A stretch of 64,000 nucleotides of DNA from Acidovorax sp. Leaf191 (lineage in GTDB: Bacteria > Pseudomonadota > Gammaproteobacteria > Burkholderiales > Burkholderiaceae_C). Of the stretch, positions 28,620 to 37,174 are shown piece by piece (positions within the stretch are counted from its first letter, which is position 1; the number at the start of each line of letters is the position of its first letter). A model generated the notes under the pieces. It was given only the letters and a program-made list of their open reading frames with translations, did not search any database and was not told the DNA's origin. Location: the NCBI RefSeq assembly GCF_001424425.1, contig NZ_LMPT01000019.1, positions 36,540 through 100,539 on the forward strand. The letters are read 5' to 3'. The translations under genes were made by a program, and so were the position numbers.

Positions 28620-29609
28620 TCAGCGCTGCGTGTAGTACGGAATGAAAAGCTGGTTGGCCTCGCTGCCCACCGAGCGCACCCACTCGCGCGAGAAGCGTTC
28701 GCCCAGCCGCTTGAGTTCGGCGTTGAGCTCGGCGGTGGGGCGCTCCACCTTGATGCCCTTGCGCTGCAGTTCACCGACCGACTCCTGCGCGATGGCCTCG
28801 CTCATCGCCCAGCCGCGGGTCTCCGCCTCGGCTGCCGCCTTGGTGACGGCCTGGCGCACGGGTGGCGGCAGCGCATCGAACGCCTGCTGGTTGACGAACA
28901 CGATGTTCTTGGGGAACCACGCGTCGATGCCGTAGTACTGGCGGATCTGGCCCCAGACCTGGTTCTCCACGCCGGTGAGGGCTGAGGTGATCATGGAGTC
29001 GAGCTGCCCGCCGGCCAGCGCCTTGTTGACCTCGACCATGGGCACGTCCACCGGCGTGGCGCCCAGCAGCTCGGCAATGCGAACGGTGGCGGGGTTGTAG
29101 GTGCGCATGCGGGTGCCCTTGAAGTCGGCGGACGACTTCACGGGCGCCACGGAGAACAACCCCTGCGGCGGCCACGGCACCGCGTACAGGGCCTTGAGCC
29201 CCTTGCGCGCGAAATGCCCCTCGATCAGCGGCCGCTGCAGTCCCCACATGCGCCGCGCGTCGGCATAGCTGTGCACCACGAAGGGCACGGCATCGGCCCC
29301 TGCGATGGGCATCTCGGCCACGAGGCTGGTCATGATCGTCTCGCCTGCCTGGACCTTGCCGCCCTGCACTGCCGCAGGAATGTCGGCCAGCTTGGCCAGC
29401 GTGTTGTTGGCGTGCACCTCGATGCGCAGCGCACCCGACGATGCGGCCTCGACGTCCTGCGCGAACTGCACCAGGTTGCGCGTGTGGAACGATTCGGCAC
29501 GGTAGCCCGTGGCCAGCTTCCATTGCACCGGGGTCTGGGTCTGGGCCTGCAAACCGAAGGCGCAGCCCATCCCAGCCGCACACAGTGCGGTCATCCAAAT
29601 AGTTTTCAC
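28620..29609 (-). CDS. TRAP transporter DctP-type binding protein, orphan within an ABC operon
   Basis: 329 residues with Sec signal KTIWMTALCAAGMGCAFGLQAQ. The DctP fold is shown by WKLATGYRAESFHTRN, then IPAAVQGGKVQAG, the ligand-arginine region FKGTRMRTYNPATVRIAELLGATPVDVPMVEV and LDSMITSALTG. The GTG start at 29609 is preceded by AGGAG with 5-nt spacing. No DctQ or DctM is adjacent; instead it sits between livF and the 5-oxoprolinase gene. It probably shares a permease encoded elsewhere. Confidence 0.88.
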   Translation of the reverse strand: MKTIWMTALCAAGMGCAFGLQAQTQTPVQWKLATGYRAESFHTRNLVQFAQDVEAASSGALRIEVHANNTLAKLADIPAAVQGGKVQAGETIMTSLVAEMPIAGADAVPFVVHSYADARRMWGLQRPLIEGHFARKGLKALYAVPWPPQGLFSVAPVKSSADFKGTRMRTYNPATVRIAELLGATPVDVPMVEVNKALAGGQLDSMITSALTGVENQVWGQIRQYYGIDAWFPKNIVFVNQQAFDALPPPVRQAVTKAAAEAETRGWAMSEAIAQESVGELQRKGIKVERPTAELNAELKRLGERFSREWVRSVGSEANQLFIPYYTQR

Positions 29610-29677
29610 AGGAACTCCTGGGAGGTGAAATGACCGGCTGGCTGGGCGTGGCAGGTCGGGCACGCGGGCGCGAAGGC

Positions 29678-30388
29678 TCAGAGGCCCAGGTACGCCTTCT
29701 TGACGCCTTCGTCGTGCAGCAGCGTCTGGGCCGGGCCTTCCATCGCAATGCGCCCGGTCTGTATGACGTAGCCGCGGTGTGCGATGGCCAGCGCCTTGTG
29801 CAGGTTCTGCTCCACCAGCAAGATGGAGACGCCCTTGGCGTTGATCTGCTGGATCACATCCAGCACCTTGGTCACGAACTTGGGCGCGATGCCCCACGAG
29901 GGTTCGTCCAGCATCAGCAGCTTGGGTCGCGCCATCAGCCCGCGGGCGATGGCCAGCATCTGCTGCTCGCCACCACTCATGGTGCCCGCGAGCTGCGTCG
30001 CGCGCTCCTTGAGGATGGGGAACAGCCCCAGCATCTCGTCGATGCTGCTGGCCACCTCGTGCTTGTCTCCTCGGGTGAAGGCGCCAAGCTCCAGGTTGCG
30101 CAGCACCGTGAGTCGCGGGAACAGCCGGCGCCCTTCGGGCACCAGGGACAGCCCCAGCGACACCCGCTTGTGGGCTGGCAGCCCGCCGATGGACTGGCCG
30201 TTGAAGGACACCTTGCCAGCCGCAGCCGCGTTGAGCCCTGCCACTGCGCGCAAGGTGGTGGACTTGCCGTTGCCGTTGCCGCCCACCAGGGCCACGATCT
30301 CGCCGGCCCCCACGGTAAGGCTCACGTCCGAGATGGCCAGCACGTCGTCGTAGCAGACCTTGAGGTTTTGGATGTCGAGCATTTTCAT
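29678..30388 (-). CDS. livF: Branched-chain-type ABC transporter ATP-binding protein LivF
   Basis: 236 residues. Walker A is GGNGNGKST at about 36-44, with an Asn in place of the usual Ala. The signature is MSGGEQQML, Walker B is LLMLDEPSWG, and the H-loop region is EQNLHKALAIAHR. It energises the LivHM permease. Its ATG overlaps the TGA of livG as ATGA, so translation is coupled. The name denotes family; the ligand in this operon may be 5-oxoproline-like rather than leucine. Confidence 0.92.
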   Translation of the reverse strand: MKMLDIQNLKVCYDDVLAISDVSLTVGAGEIVALVGGNGNGKSTTLRAVAGLNAAAAGKVSFNGQSIGGLPAHKRVSLGLSLVPEGRRLFPRLTVLRNLELGAFTRGDKHEVASSIDEMLGLFPILKERATQLAGTMSGGEQQMLAIARGLMARPKLLMLDEPSWGIAPKFVTKVLDVIQQINAKGVSILLVEQNLHKALAIAHRGYVIQTGRIAMEGPAQTLLHDEGVKKAYLGL

Positions 30389-31098
30389 TCGTCTCCCAGG
30401 TAGGCGGAGATGACGTGCGGGTCGCTGGAGACCTGCTGCGGCGTGCCCTCCGCGATCTTCACGCCCCGGTCCAGCACCACGATCTTGTCGGCGATGGGCA
30501 TGATGCCCTCGAGTACATGTTCCACGATCAGGCAGGCGATGCCGCGCTCGCGGATCTTGAGCACCACGTCCACGGCTTCGCGCACTTCGGACGGGTTCAA
30601 TCCCGCCATCACTTCGTCCATCAGCAATATCTGCGGCTCGATGGCCAGCGCGCGGGCCACCGCCAGGCGGCGCTGCTCGCTGATGGTCATGCTGCCCGCA
30701 GGCTTGTCGGCAAAGCGGTGCAGGTTGACGAACGCCAGCCACTGCATCGCCGAAGCCCGGGCCTTGGCCACGTTGTGCTGCAGCAGCATGGCGCCGGTCA
30801 TCACGTTCTCGCAGGCCGTCATGCTGGTGAAGCTGCGCGCCACCTGGAAGGTGCGGCCCACGCCGGCACGGGCACAGGCCTCGGGCGGCAGCCCGGCGAT
30901 GTTGCGCCCGCCCAGCAGGATGCTGCCCTCGGTGGGCGCGAAGTAGCCCGCCACGCAGTTGAACATGGTGGTCTTGCCCGCGCCGTTGGGACCGATGAGC
31001 CCCACGACGGTGCCCTTGTCCACATCGAAAGAGACGTCCTGGTTGGCGGTCAGCCCGCCAAAGCGCTTGCTGACCTGTTTGACTTCGAGCAGTTTCAT
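30385..31098 (-). CDS. livG: Branched-chain-type ABC transporter ATP-binding protein LivG
   Basis: 237 residues. Walker A is GPNGAGKTT and Walker B LLMDEVMAGLNPSE, with the H-loop in IVEHVLEGI. The signature segment reads MTISEQRRLAVARAL, so the usual GG of LSGGQ-type motifs is absent. LivG proteins often have a relaxed signature, but this one is unusually far from consensus. Its ATG shares one base with the livM TGA (TGATG), which indicates coupled translation. Confidence 0.92.
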   Translation of the reverse strand: MKLLEVKQVSKRFGGLTANQDVSFDVDKGTVVGLIGPNGAGKTTMFNCVAGYFAPTEGSILLGGRNIAGLPPEACARAGVGRTFQVARSFTSMTACENVMTGAMLLQHNVAKARASAMQWLAFVNLHRFADKPAGSMTISEQRRLAVARALAIEPQILLMDEVMAGLNPSEVREAVDVVLKIRERGIACLIVEHVLEGIMPIADKIVVLDRGVKIAEGTPQQVSSDPHVISAYLGDE

Positions 31099-32129
31099 CA
31101 GACCTCTCCCTTTGCCGACTGCAGGGGCGCAGCGCCGGCTGCATGCTCGGCCACCTGGCGCGATGCGTCGGCCCGGGCCGCCCGCCGCTCTTTGAAGCTC
31201 TTGACCCATCCGAGAATGCCCATGGGGTAGTACACGGCGATCAGGATGATCATGGTGGCGTAGATGATCACGTCCGTGCCCCGGCCCGTGCCACCGAAGA
31301 CGATGCGTGTGAACTCTTCGATGCTGGTGAGCACGATGGAACCCACCACCGGACCGAACAGCGTGCCCACCCCGCCCAGGATGGCCACCAGGGCCATCTT
31401 GATCGACAGCGCCGTGGACAGCACCGAGCCCGGGTCGATGAACAGCTCCTTCTGGGCATACAGGCTGCCCCCCAGCGCCGCAAAGAAGGCGCTCAGCGAC
31501 AGGGCCACCTGCTTGTAGCGGGCGATGTTGATACCCACGCTCCGCGCAGCATCGGGCTCGTCCTTGATGGCCCGGAAGTAGTAGCCCAGGTAGCTGCGCT
31601 CCACCCACCAGTTGGCGGCCAGGGTCAGCACCAGCAGGCCCAGCGCCAGCCAGTAGTACGGCAGCTTGGTGGCGAAGTTCATCCACAGCCAGCCCTGCTT
31701 GTCCATGGGCACGTACAGGCCCACGGCGGCGCCGCCGTATTCCCACTCGTTGAAGAAGATCTGCACCAGCTCGGCCACGGCAATGGTGGCCATGGCAAAG
31801 TAGTGGCCTTTCAAGCGAAAGCACGACCAGCCGAACGCCAGGCTGAGCAAGGCCGACAGGGCGCCGCCGATCAGCGCGCCGATCCACGGGTTGACGCCGA
31901 ACTTGAGCAGCAGCAGCGTGGAGGTGTAGGCCCCCAGCCCGAAGAACGCGGCATGGCCAAGGGACACTTGCCCGGCGTACCCGCCGAGCATGTTCCACGC
32001 CACGCCCAGCTGGGCGGCCATGAGCACGAGGATGGCCATGTTCAGGTGCGACGCATCCACGAAGGACGGCAGCGCCAGGGTGGCCAGCAGCAGCGCTGCG
32101 ATAAGGATTGAGTTTTTCATGGTGATCAC
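31098..32129 (-). CDS. livM: Branched-chain-type ABC transporter permease LivM
   Basis: 343 residues, strongly hydrophobic, with about 8-10 membrane segments and the family stretch NMLGGYAGQVSLGHAAFFGLGAYTS. The cytoplasmic EAA-like loop is seen at RAIKDEPDAARSVGINIARYK. The GTG at 32129 overlaps the livH stop as GTGA, while an in-frame ATG at 32120 is an equally good start. A charged C-terminal tail of about 35 residues follows the last segment. Confidence 0.92.
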   Translation of the reverse strand: MITMKNSILIAALLLATLALPSFVDASHLNMAILVLMAAQLGVAWNMLGGYAGQVSLGHAAFFGLGAYTSTLLLLKFGVNPWIGALIGGALSALLSLAFGWSCFRLKGHYFAMATIAVAELVQIFFNEWEYGGAAVGLYVPMDKQGWLWMNFATKLPYYWLALGLLVLTLAANWWVERSYLGYYFRAIKDEPDAARSVGINIARYKQVALSLSAFFAALGGSLYAQKELFIDPGSVLSTALSIKMALVAILGGVGTLFGPVVGSIVLTSIEEFTRIVFGGTGRGTDVIIYATMIILIAVYYPMGILGWVKSFKERRAARADASRQVAEHAAGAAPLQSAKGEV

Positions 32130-32992
32130 GCCTTGCCCATGAGGCCTTGCGGGCGGAACATGAGCACTCCGAGGAAGAGCACCAGCACCACCGCGGTCTT
32201 GTACTGGGGCCCGAGCAGCAGCCCCCCCATCACCTCGATCACGCCGACCAGGATCCCGGCCCAGAACGCACCGGTGATGCTGCCGAAGCCGCCCAGGTTC
32301 ACCACCACGAAGGCCAGCAGGATGAAGTTCGCGCCGACGTCCGGAAAGATGGGAAAGAAGGTGGACAGCAGCACCCCGGCAGCGCCGGCGCAGGCAGCAG
32401 CAACACCCCAGGCCAGCGCAAACATCTTGTGCGAATCGATGCCCATGAGGCGCGCGGCTTCCTTGTCGGACGCGGTGGCTTCCAGCGCCGCCCCCAGGCG
32501 TGTCTTGTTGAGGAAGAAGTAGATGAGGCCGGTGATGACGATGGCCCCGATGCCCGCCACCAGCTGGGGCTGCCCGACTTGCACGCCGAAGCCCTTGACG
32601 GTGCCGCTGACCAGCGAGTTCTCGATGGAGCGGAAGTCAGGCTTCCAGAAGAACTGGGCCACCCCCCGCAGCAGGATCATGATTCCGAAGGTCGTGAAGA
32701 TCTGCGAGAGCATGGGCGCATTGATGATGCGCACGATCACGAACTGGTACAGCAGCACCCCGAACGCGAACAGCATGAGCACCGTGAGCGGCAGGGTGTA
32801 GAGGGGGTCGAGCGCATACAGCGAGAACATCCAGAACGCCGAGTACATGCCCAGCATCAGGAACTCGCCGTGCGCGAAGTTCACGATGTCCATGACCCCG
32901 AAAATCATGGTCAATCCGATCGCAACCAGCGCATATATCAACCCGATCATCACGCCCGAGGCCAGCGTCTGAAACAGAATTTCCGCAGTCAT
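32126..32992 (-). CDS. livH: Branched-chain-type ABC transporter permease LivH
   Basis: 288-residue integral membrane protein starting at the inner membrane with GVMIGLIYALVAIGLTMIFGVMDIVNFAHGEF, the most recognisable LivH motif. The EAA-like loop is LEATASDKEAARLMGIDSHK. It forms the heterodimeric channel with LivM. Its stop overlaps the livM GTG; the binding-protein gene lies 32 bp upstream. Confidence 0.93.
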   Translation of the reverse strand: MTAEILFQTLASGVMIGLIYALVAIGLTMIFGVMDIVNFAHGEFLMLGMYSAFWMFSLYALDPLYTLPLTVLMLFAFGVLLYQFVIVRIINAPMLSQIFTTFGIMILLRGVAQFFWKPDFRSIENSLVSGTVKGFGVQVGQPQLVAGIGAIVITGLIYFFLNKTRLGAALEATASDKEAARLMGIDSHKMFALAWGVAAACAGAAGVLLSTFFPIFPDVGANFILLAFVVVNLGGFGSITGAFWAGILVGVIEVMGGLLLGPQYKTAVVLVLFLGVLMFRPQGLMGKA

Positions 32993-33024
32993 GGTTTTCT
33001 TTCAGGATTCAGCCCGTGGGGCCT

Positions 33025-34290
33025 TCACTTGCGCTGGTCCCACTTGGGCATGGGCCACACCACTTCGCGGGTCGCCATGTTGAAGGGCCAGACCGTGTGG
33101 TACTTGCCGTCGATGATCTGCACCAGGATGCCGCGGCCCAGCGTGTTCTGGCCCGAGGTGTCGAACTTCACACCCTTCCACGGCATGATGATGTCGTCGG
33201 CCCGGATGTTGGTCTGCGTGAGCGCGGTGCGCACGGCCTCGGGCTCGGTGGAGCCCGCACGGTTGATCGCGTCGGCCATCACCATCAGACCGGTGAAGGT
33301 GCGCGAGCTGTTGCCGGTGAAGTTGATCTTGTAGCGCTTTTGAAAGAGGTCGTTGACCTCCTTGATCATCGGGTTGCGCGTGGCCAGGTCCAGCGCCCAG
33401 GTCTCGCGGGTGATGATGAAGTCGGCGTCCTTGCCCAGCGTGCGGATGAAGTCGGTGTCGGTGAAGCCCGCGTTGTTGGCCAGGATCATGTCCGGCGAGA
33501 AGCCCAGTTCCTTGTACGTCTTGATGGACATGATGGCGTCTGCCGTATAGGACGACTGCAGTACCAGATTGGGGTTGGCCGCCTTCAGGGTCTGCACCTC
33601 GGACGTGAGCTGCGTGGTCTTCGCCGGGTAGGACACCTGCTTGACGATGTTCTGGCCGAACTCTGTCGCCAGCTTGGTCTGCAGCTTGGTCGTCTCGGCG
33701 CCCCACAAGCCGTTCTCGTTGAGCGATGCGATCACCTTGGGTTTGATGCCGCGCTTGGCCTCGAACTCCTTCAAAAACTCGAACGCGTTGTGCACGAACA
33801 GGTCGTCATGCGGCGTGGTGCGGAAGAACCACTTGAAGTTGCGCTGCGTGAGCGAGGCCGAGGACGACTCGGGGTTCAGGAACGGAATGCCGGCCCGTTC
33901 GGCCACCTGGCTGGCCGTGGCCGTGACGTTGCTGTTGTACGAACCGATCAGGGCGACCACCTTTTCCTGGGTGATCAGGCGCTCGGCTTCCGTCGCGCCG
34001 ATCTGCGGGTTGGACTGGTGGTCGGCGAACACGAGCTTGATCTTGGCGCCCTTGAGGTTGGGCAGGCCCTTGCCGGCCGCGAACGGCAGGTTGGGGACCG
34101 AGGGAGCACCGTTGTTGACGATGTCGGCGGCCAGCTCCAGCGCACTGCGCAGCTCGGCGCCCACGGCCGCGCCGGTGCCGGTCAGCGGGTAGATCACGCC
34201 GATCTTGACTTCCTGCTGCGCATGGGCGGCCAAGGTCATGCAGGCACCGCCGATAGCCGCGGCCACACGGGCCCAGAGGGTCTTTTTCAT
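33025..34290 (-). CDS. LivK-type periplasmic amino acid/amide-binding protein
   Basis: 421 residues with a Sec signal ending LAAHAQ. The type I periplasmic fold begins QEVKIGVIYPLTGTGAAVGAEL, with ALIGSYNSNVTATASQVAE and GIPFLNPESSSASL in the hinge and ligand region. AAAGGAG precedes the ATG. It provides ligand specificity for LivHMGF. The operon context (hydro-lyase, 5-oxoprolinase) suggests a pyroglutamate-like or amide ligand instead of a branched-chain amino acid. Confidence 0.9.
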   Translation of the reverse strand: MKKTLWARVAAAIGGACMTLAAHAQQEVKIGVIYPLTGTGAAVGAELRSALELAADIVNNGAPSVPNLPFAAGKGLPNLKGAKIKLVFADHQSNPQIGATEAERLITQEKVVALIGSYNSNVTATASQVAERAGIPFLNPESSSASLTQRNFKWFFRTTPHDDLFVHNAFEFLKEFEAKRGIKPKVIASLNENGLWGAETTKLQTKLATEFGQNIVKQVSYPAKTTQLTSEVQTLKAANPNLVLQSSYTADAIMSIKTYKELGFSPDMILANNAGFTDTDFIRTLGKDADFIITRETWALDLATRNPMIKEVNDLFQKRYKINFTGNSSRTFTGLMVMADAINRAGSTEPEAVRTALTQTNIRADDIIMPWKGVKFDTSGQNTLGRGILVQIIDGKYHTVWPFNMATREVVWPMPKWDQRK

Positions 34291-34339
34291 CTCAGATACT
34301 CCTTTGAAAGGTTGAAGGATTCGTCGCGGGGTGAAGAAC

Positions 34340-35164
34340 TCAGAAAGACGCGAGGTGGTGGTTGAGCAACGAGGTCACCAACATGGCCCCGGGTGCGTGC
34401 GTGATGCAGAACGCAGGCTGCGCGGTCAGGATGGCCGACTGGGGGGTGACGCCACAGGCCCAGAAGACAGGGATGTCGCCGGGGGCCAGCTCCACCGCGT
34501 CGCCGTAGTCGGGCCGGGCCAGGTCCTTGATGCCGATGAGCGACGGGTCGCCGATGTGCACCGGCGCGCCGTGCACGTTGGGAAAGCGCGAGGTGACCTG
34601 CACCGCCCGGATGACGTCGGCCGCGGGCATGGGCCGCATGGACACGACCATGGCGCCGCTGAAGGGACCGGCAGGCTCGGTCGCGATGTTGGTGCGGTAC
34701 ATCGCCACGTTGCGGCTCTCGTCGATGTGGCGCAGGCGGATGCCGGCCTCCTGCAGCGCATGCTCGAACGAGAATGAGCAGCCCAGCACGAAAGTCACCA
34801 GGTCGGGGCGCCACAGGTCCGTGATGTCGGCGACTTCGTCCTTGAGCTCGCCGTGGCGCCAGACGCGGTACATCGGCACATCGCTGCGGATGTCGATGTC
34901 CTCGCCCAGGCTGGGCAGGCCCACCTGGCCCGGCTCGCCCACGGCCAGCACCGGGCAGGGCTTGGGGTTGCGCTGGCAAAAGCGCAGGAAGTCGCCGGCC
35001 AGTGCCTCGGGCAGGATGACGAGGTTGCCCTGCACATGGCCATGCGCCAGGCCACTGGTGTGCAGGGTCCACAGCCCTTTGCGAATGACGCCGCGCACAT
35101 GGGCTGCGTCGCCGTGGCCCTCAGGGCCGAAGGCTGCCAGTGTGTTTTTTGCTTCCGGTTCCAC
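34340..35164 (-). CDS. YcsI/DUF1445 putative hydro-lyase (D-glutamate cyclase-like)
   Basis: 274 residues from a GTG at 35164, chosen because GAGGAAA lies before it; an ATG at 35179 gives 5 more residues but lacks a ribosome binding site. The family motifs [35 protein letters not shown], then [17 protein letters not shown] and [12 protein letters not shown] are intact. DUF1445 proteins resemble the N-terminal half of the mitochondrial D-glutamate cyclase, and in Bacillus ycsI lies with 5-oxoprolinase subunit genes. Here too a 5-oxoprolinase is in the same operon. The exact reaction is unproven. Confidence 0.85.
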   Translation of the reverse strand: MEPEAKNTLAAFGPEGHGDAAHVRGVIRKGLWTLHTSGLAHGHVQGNLVILPEALAGDFLRFCQRNPKPCPVLAVGEPGQVGLPSLGEDIDIRSDVPMYRVWRHGELKDEVADITDLWRPDLVTFVLGCSFSFEHALQEAGIRLRHIDESRNVAMYRTNIATEPAGPFSGAMVVSMRPMPAADVIRAVQVTSRFPNVHGAPVHIGDPSLIGIKDLARPDYGDAVELAPGDIPVFWACGVTPQSAILTAQPAFCITHAPGAMLVTSLLNHHLASF

Positions 35165-35179
35165 CGTGTTTCCTCGCAT

Positions 35180-35606
35180 CGAAAAATGTCAAATGCATGA
35201 CGATGGGAGGATTGTGTTGGCGGGGTGCGAGCACTGGCAAATTCAAAAATTTTCTCTCACTTCATCGATTTTTTCGATGCACTACGCTGGAGCACAATTC
35301 ACCCAACTTGGTGCTCAGTGAAAACCCTAGACCCCTGGAATCCGCACCGTCGCGCGCCTGGCCGATACCGCCGCAAGCCCCGTGCGGCGGGCTTTTGGGG
35401 CCCATGGTGATGGCGCGCCATCCAGACGATGCCGGCCGCACCCGGGCTTGTGCGTGCCGATGGCATGCACCAACAGCAGGCACTGGAACGCGATGGACAC
35501 CGTTGGAGAGTGCGCGCGGCAGCCACGCAGCGCACCCCAAAGGCTTGCGCAGTGCGCAGGCCACCGCCGTGGCGACGCGGGAGACGCGCCGTCCGTCAGC
35601 TTGGCT
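35180..35606. other. 427-bp non-coding stretch with promoter features
   Basis: No credible ORF. The part nearest the hydro-lyase gene is AT-rich and contains the LysR-box-like dyad listed separately. Around 35375-35394 an AAGCCC/GGGCTT hairpin with TT may end the LysR transcript weakly. The remainder is high-GC with no recognisable feature. Confidence 0.5.
35263..35279 (-). promoter_or_regulatory. LysR-box-like dyad upstream of the 5-oxoproline-type operon
   Basis: CATCGA-TTTTT-TCGATG is a perfect 6+6 palindrome containing T-N11-A, the LysR recognition form. It lies about 100 bp upstream of the hydro-lyase start. The LysR gene at 35607-36512 is the nearest candidate regulator. Confidence 0.5.
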
Positions 35607-36512
35607 TCAGGTTTTGGCGCGCACCTTGGTGCTTTCGGACTGCAGTTCGAGGAACGCCATGGCCGAGCGCACCACGCTGTCGACCGGGGTGGACGGGTCT
35701 TCGCGGTAGCTCAGGTGGATGGGCAAGGGCCGCAACTCCGTGTCGCAGGCCAGCGCCCGCAGGTCCGGAAACGCCAGCAGCCGCTGCACGGCGTGGCGCG
35801 GCAAGGTCGCGATGCCGAAGCCGCCCTGCACCAGCTGCACCATGGCCGAGATGGACGAGATGGTGTGCACGCGGCGCGGCTCCACCTGGGCCTGGCGCAG
35901 CGCATCCAGCAACGTTACGTGCGGGTGCGATCCGCGCTGGAAGGTCAGGATGTCCATCTCGGCGAAATCCGCCAGCGCGTAGCGCCGCTTGCGGTGCAGC
36001 TTGCTGTTGCCGACGAACACCATCTCCATGGGCGCCAGTGCCTGGGTGCGGATACCTTCGGCGGACGCCGGCAGCGCCGCGAACACCGTGTCCAGCGCGC
36101 CGCGGCGGATCTGGTCCAGCAGCACGGGCGTGGTTTCCATCGTGAGTTCAAGCTCCAGCGCCGGGTTGTCCTTGCGCAACTGCTCGATCCACGGGATCAG
36201 CCAGGAGTGCAGCACCGATTCGATCGCGCCCAAGCGGATGGACACCTCCATCGGCCCGCCCGACCCCATCTCGGCCTTGAGCTGGCGCTGCAATTCCAGC
36301 ATGCGCTTCGCATAGGTCAGAAACCGCGTGCCCGCCACCGTGAGCTTGAAGCGCTTGTCGCTGCGGTCCAGCAGCAGCACGCCCAGCTCTTCCTCCAGCG
36401 CCGCCACGCGGCTGGACATGGCCGACTGGGTGAGGAACAGTTTTTCGGCGGCGCGCGTCACGCTGCGCAGGGAGGCGACCCAGTAGAAGGCTTCGACGAA
36501 ACGCAGGTTCAT
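35607..36512 (-). CDS. LysR-family transcriptional regulator
   Basis: 301 residues with winged HTH MNLRFVEAFYWVASLRSVTRAAEKLFLTQSAMSSRVAALEEELG (about 1-60) and a PBP2-like effector domain. It is encoded upstream of the hydro-lyase/ABC/5-oxoprolinase operon in the same direction, and a LysR-type dyad lies in between. It is therefore the likely activator of that operon. A tandem GGCGGTGTG repeat lies directly before its start codon and may affect its expression. Confidence 0.88.
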   Translation of the reverse strand: MNLRFVEAFYWVASLRSVTRAAEKLFLTQSAMSSRVAALEEELGVLLLDRSDKRFKLTVAGTRFLTYAKRMLELQRQLKAEMGSGGPMEVSIRLGAIESVLHSWLIPWIEQLRKDNPALELELTMETTPVLLDQIRRGALDTVFAALPASAEGIRTQALAPMEMVFVGNSKLHRKRRYALADFAEMDILTFQRGSHPHVTLLDALRQAQVEPRRVHTISSISAMVQLVQGGFGIATLPRHAVQRLLAFPDLRALACDTELRPLPIHLSYREDPSTPVDSVVRSAMAFLELQSESTKVRAKT

Positions 36513-36610
36513 GGTGTGTGGCGCGGTACTGGCGGTACTGGCGGTGTGGGCGGTGTGGCGCGGTACTGGCGGTGTGGGCGGTGTGGGCGGTGTGGGCGGT
36601 GTGTGCGGCG
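36513..36610. repeat. GGCGGTGTG tandem repeat (VNTR-like)
   Basis: About ten imperfect units related to GGCGGTGTG or GGCGGTACT are arranged head to tail between the lrp-type and LysR genes, in two sub-blocks around GTGGCGCGGTACTGGC. Its length would change easily by slippage. It occupies the 5' leader of the LysR gene. Confidence 0.85.
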
Positions 36611-36668
36611 GCTGGATTCTGCGCCTGCGCCAACCCGCAGAGCAGCGAACGTGCCAGCGCCTTAGGCC

Positions 36669-37127
36669 TTAGTCCACGTAGAGCGGCATGTCGGCTTTTT
36701 TCAGGGTGCGCAGCACGAAGCTTGAGCGGCTGTGGCGTATGCCCTTGATCTTGTAGAGCTTCTCGCGCAGCAGGCGCTCGTAGTCGCGCGTGTCCTTGAC
36801 GACCACGCGCAGCAGGTAGTCGTAGTCGCCTGAGACCAGGTGGGCTTCGATCACCTCCGGAATGCTGGCCAGCGTCTCGCCGAACTTCTCGAGCGTGTTG
36901 TCCGAGTGGCTGTCGAGCGTGACCTGCACCAGCACCGTGTCGGACAGGCCCAGCGCCTGCGGGTTGAGCCGCACGGTGTAGCCCTGGATGACACCGGCCT
37001 CTTCCATCTTCTTGATGCGACCCCAACACGGCGAAGGGCTCAGGCCGACGGCCTGCCCGATCTCCTGCAGACTGGCGCGCGCGTCGCCCTGCAGCACAGC
37101 GAGAATTTTTCTGTCTAAACGGTCCAT
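36669..37127 (-). CDS. Lrp/AsnC-family regulator
   Basis: 152 residues, normal for the family. The HTH MDRLDRKILAVLQGDARASLQEIGQAVGLSPSPCWGRIKKMEEAGVI fills about 1-47, and the RAM effector domain follows (TVLVQVTLDSHS, then VIEAHLVSGDYDYLLRVVVKD). It senses amino acids as an oligomer. The start at MDRLDRK matches the family. A symmetrical GCAGAA-N5-TTCTGC site lies 30 bp upstream, which suggests autoregulation. It may also act on the nearby amino-acid-type transport operon. Confidence 0.92.
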   Translation of the reverse strand: MDRLDRKILAVLQGDARASLQEIGQAVGLSPSPCWGRIKKMEEAGVIQGYTVRLNPQALGLSDTVLVQVTLDSHSDNTLEKFGETLASIPEVIEAHLVSGDYDYLLRVVVKDTRDYERLLREKLYKIKGIRHSRSSFVLRTLKKADMPLYVD

Positions 37128-37157
37128 GCTGCGGATTATTCCTTGAACTGCGCAAAT

Positions 37158-37174
37158 GCAGAAGGATTTTCTGC
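37158..37174. promoter_or_regulatory. Lrp/AsnC-type operator candidate
   Basis: GCAGAA-GGATT-TTCTGC, a perfect 6+6 dyad 31 bp upstream of the regulator's ATG. Lrp/AsnC homologues such as BkdR, PutR and AldR bind GCAG-rich dyads of this form. Confidence 0.5.
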
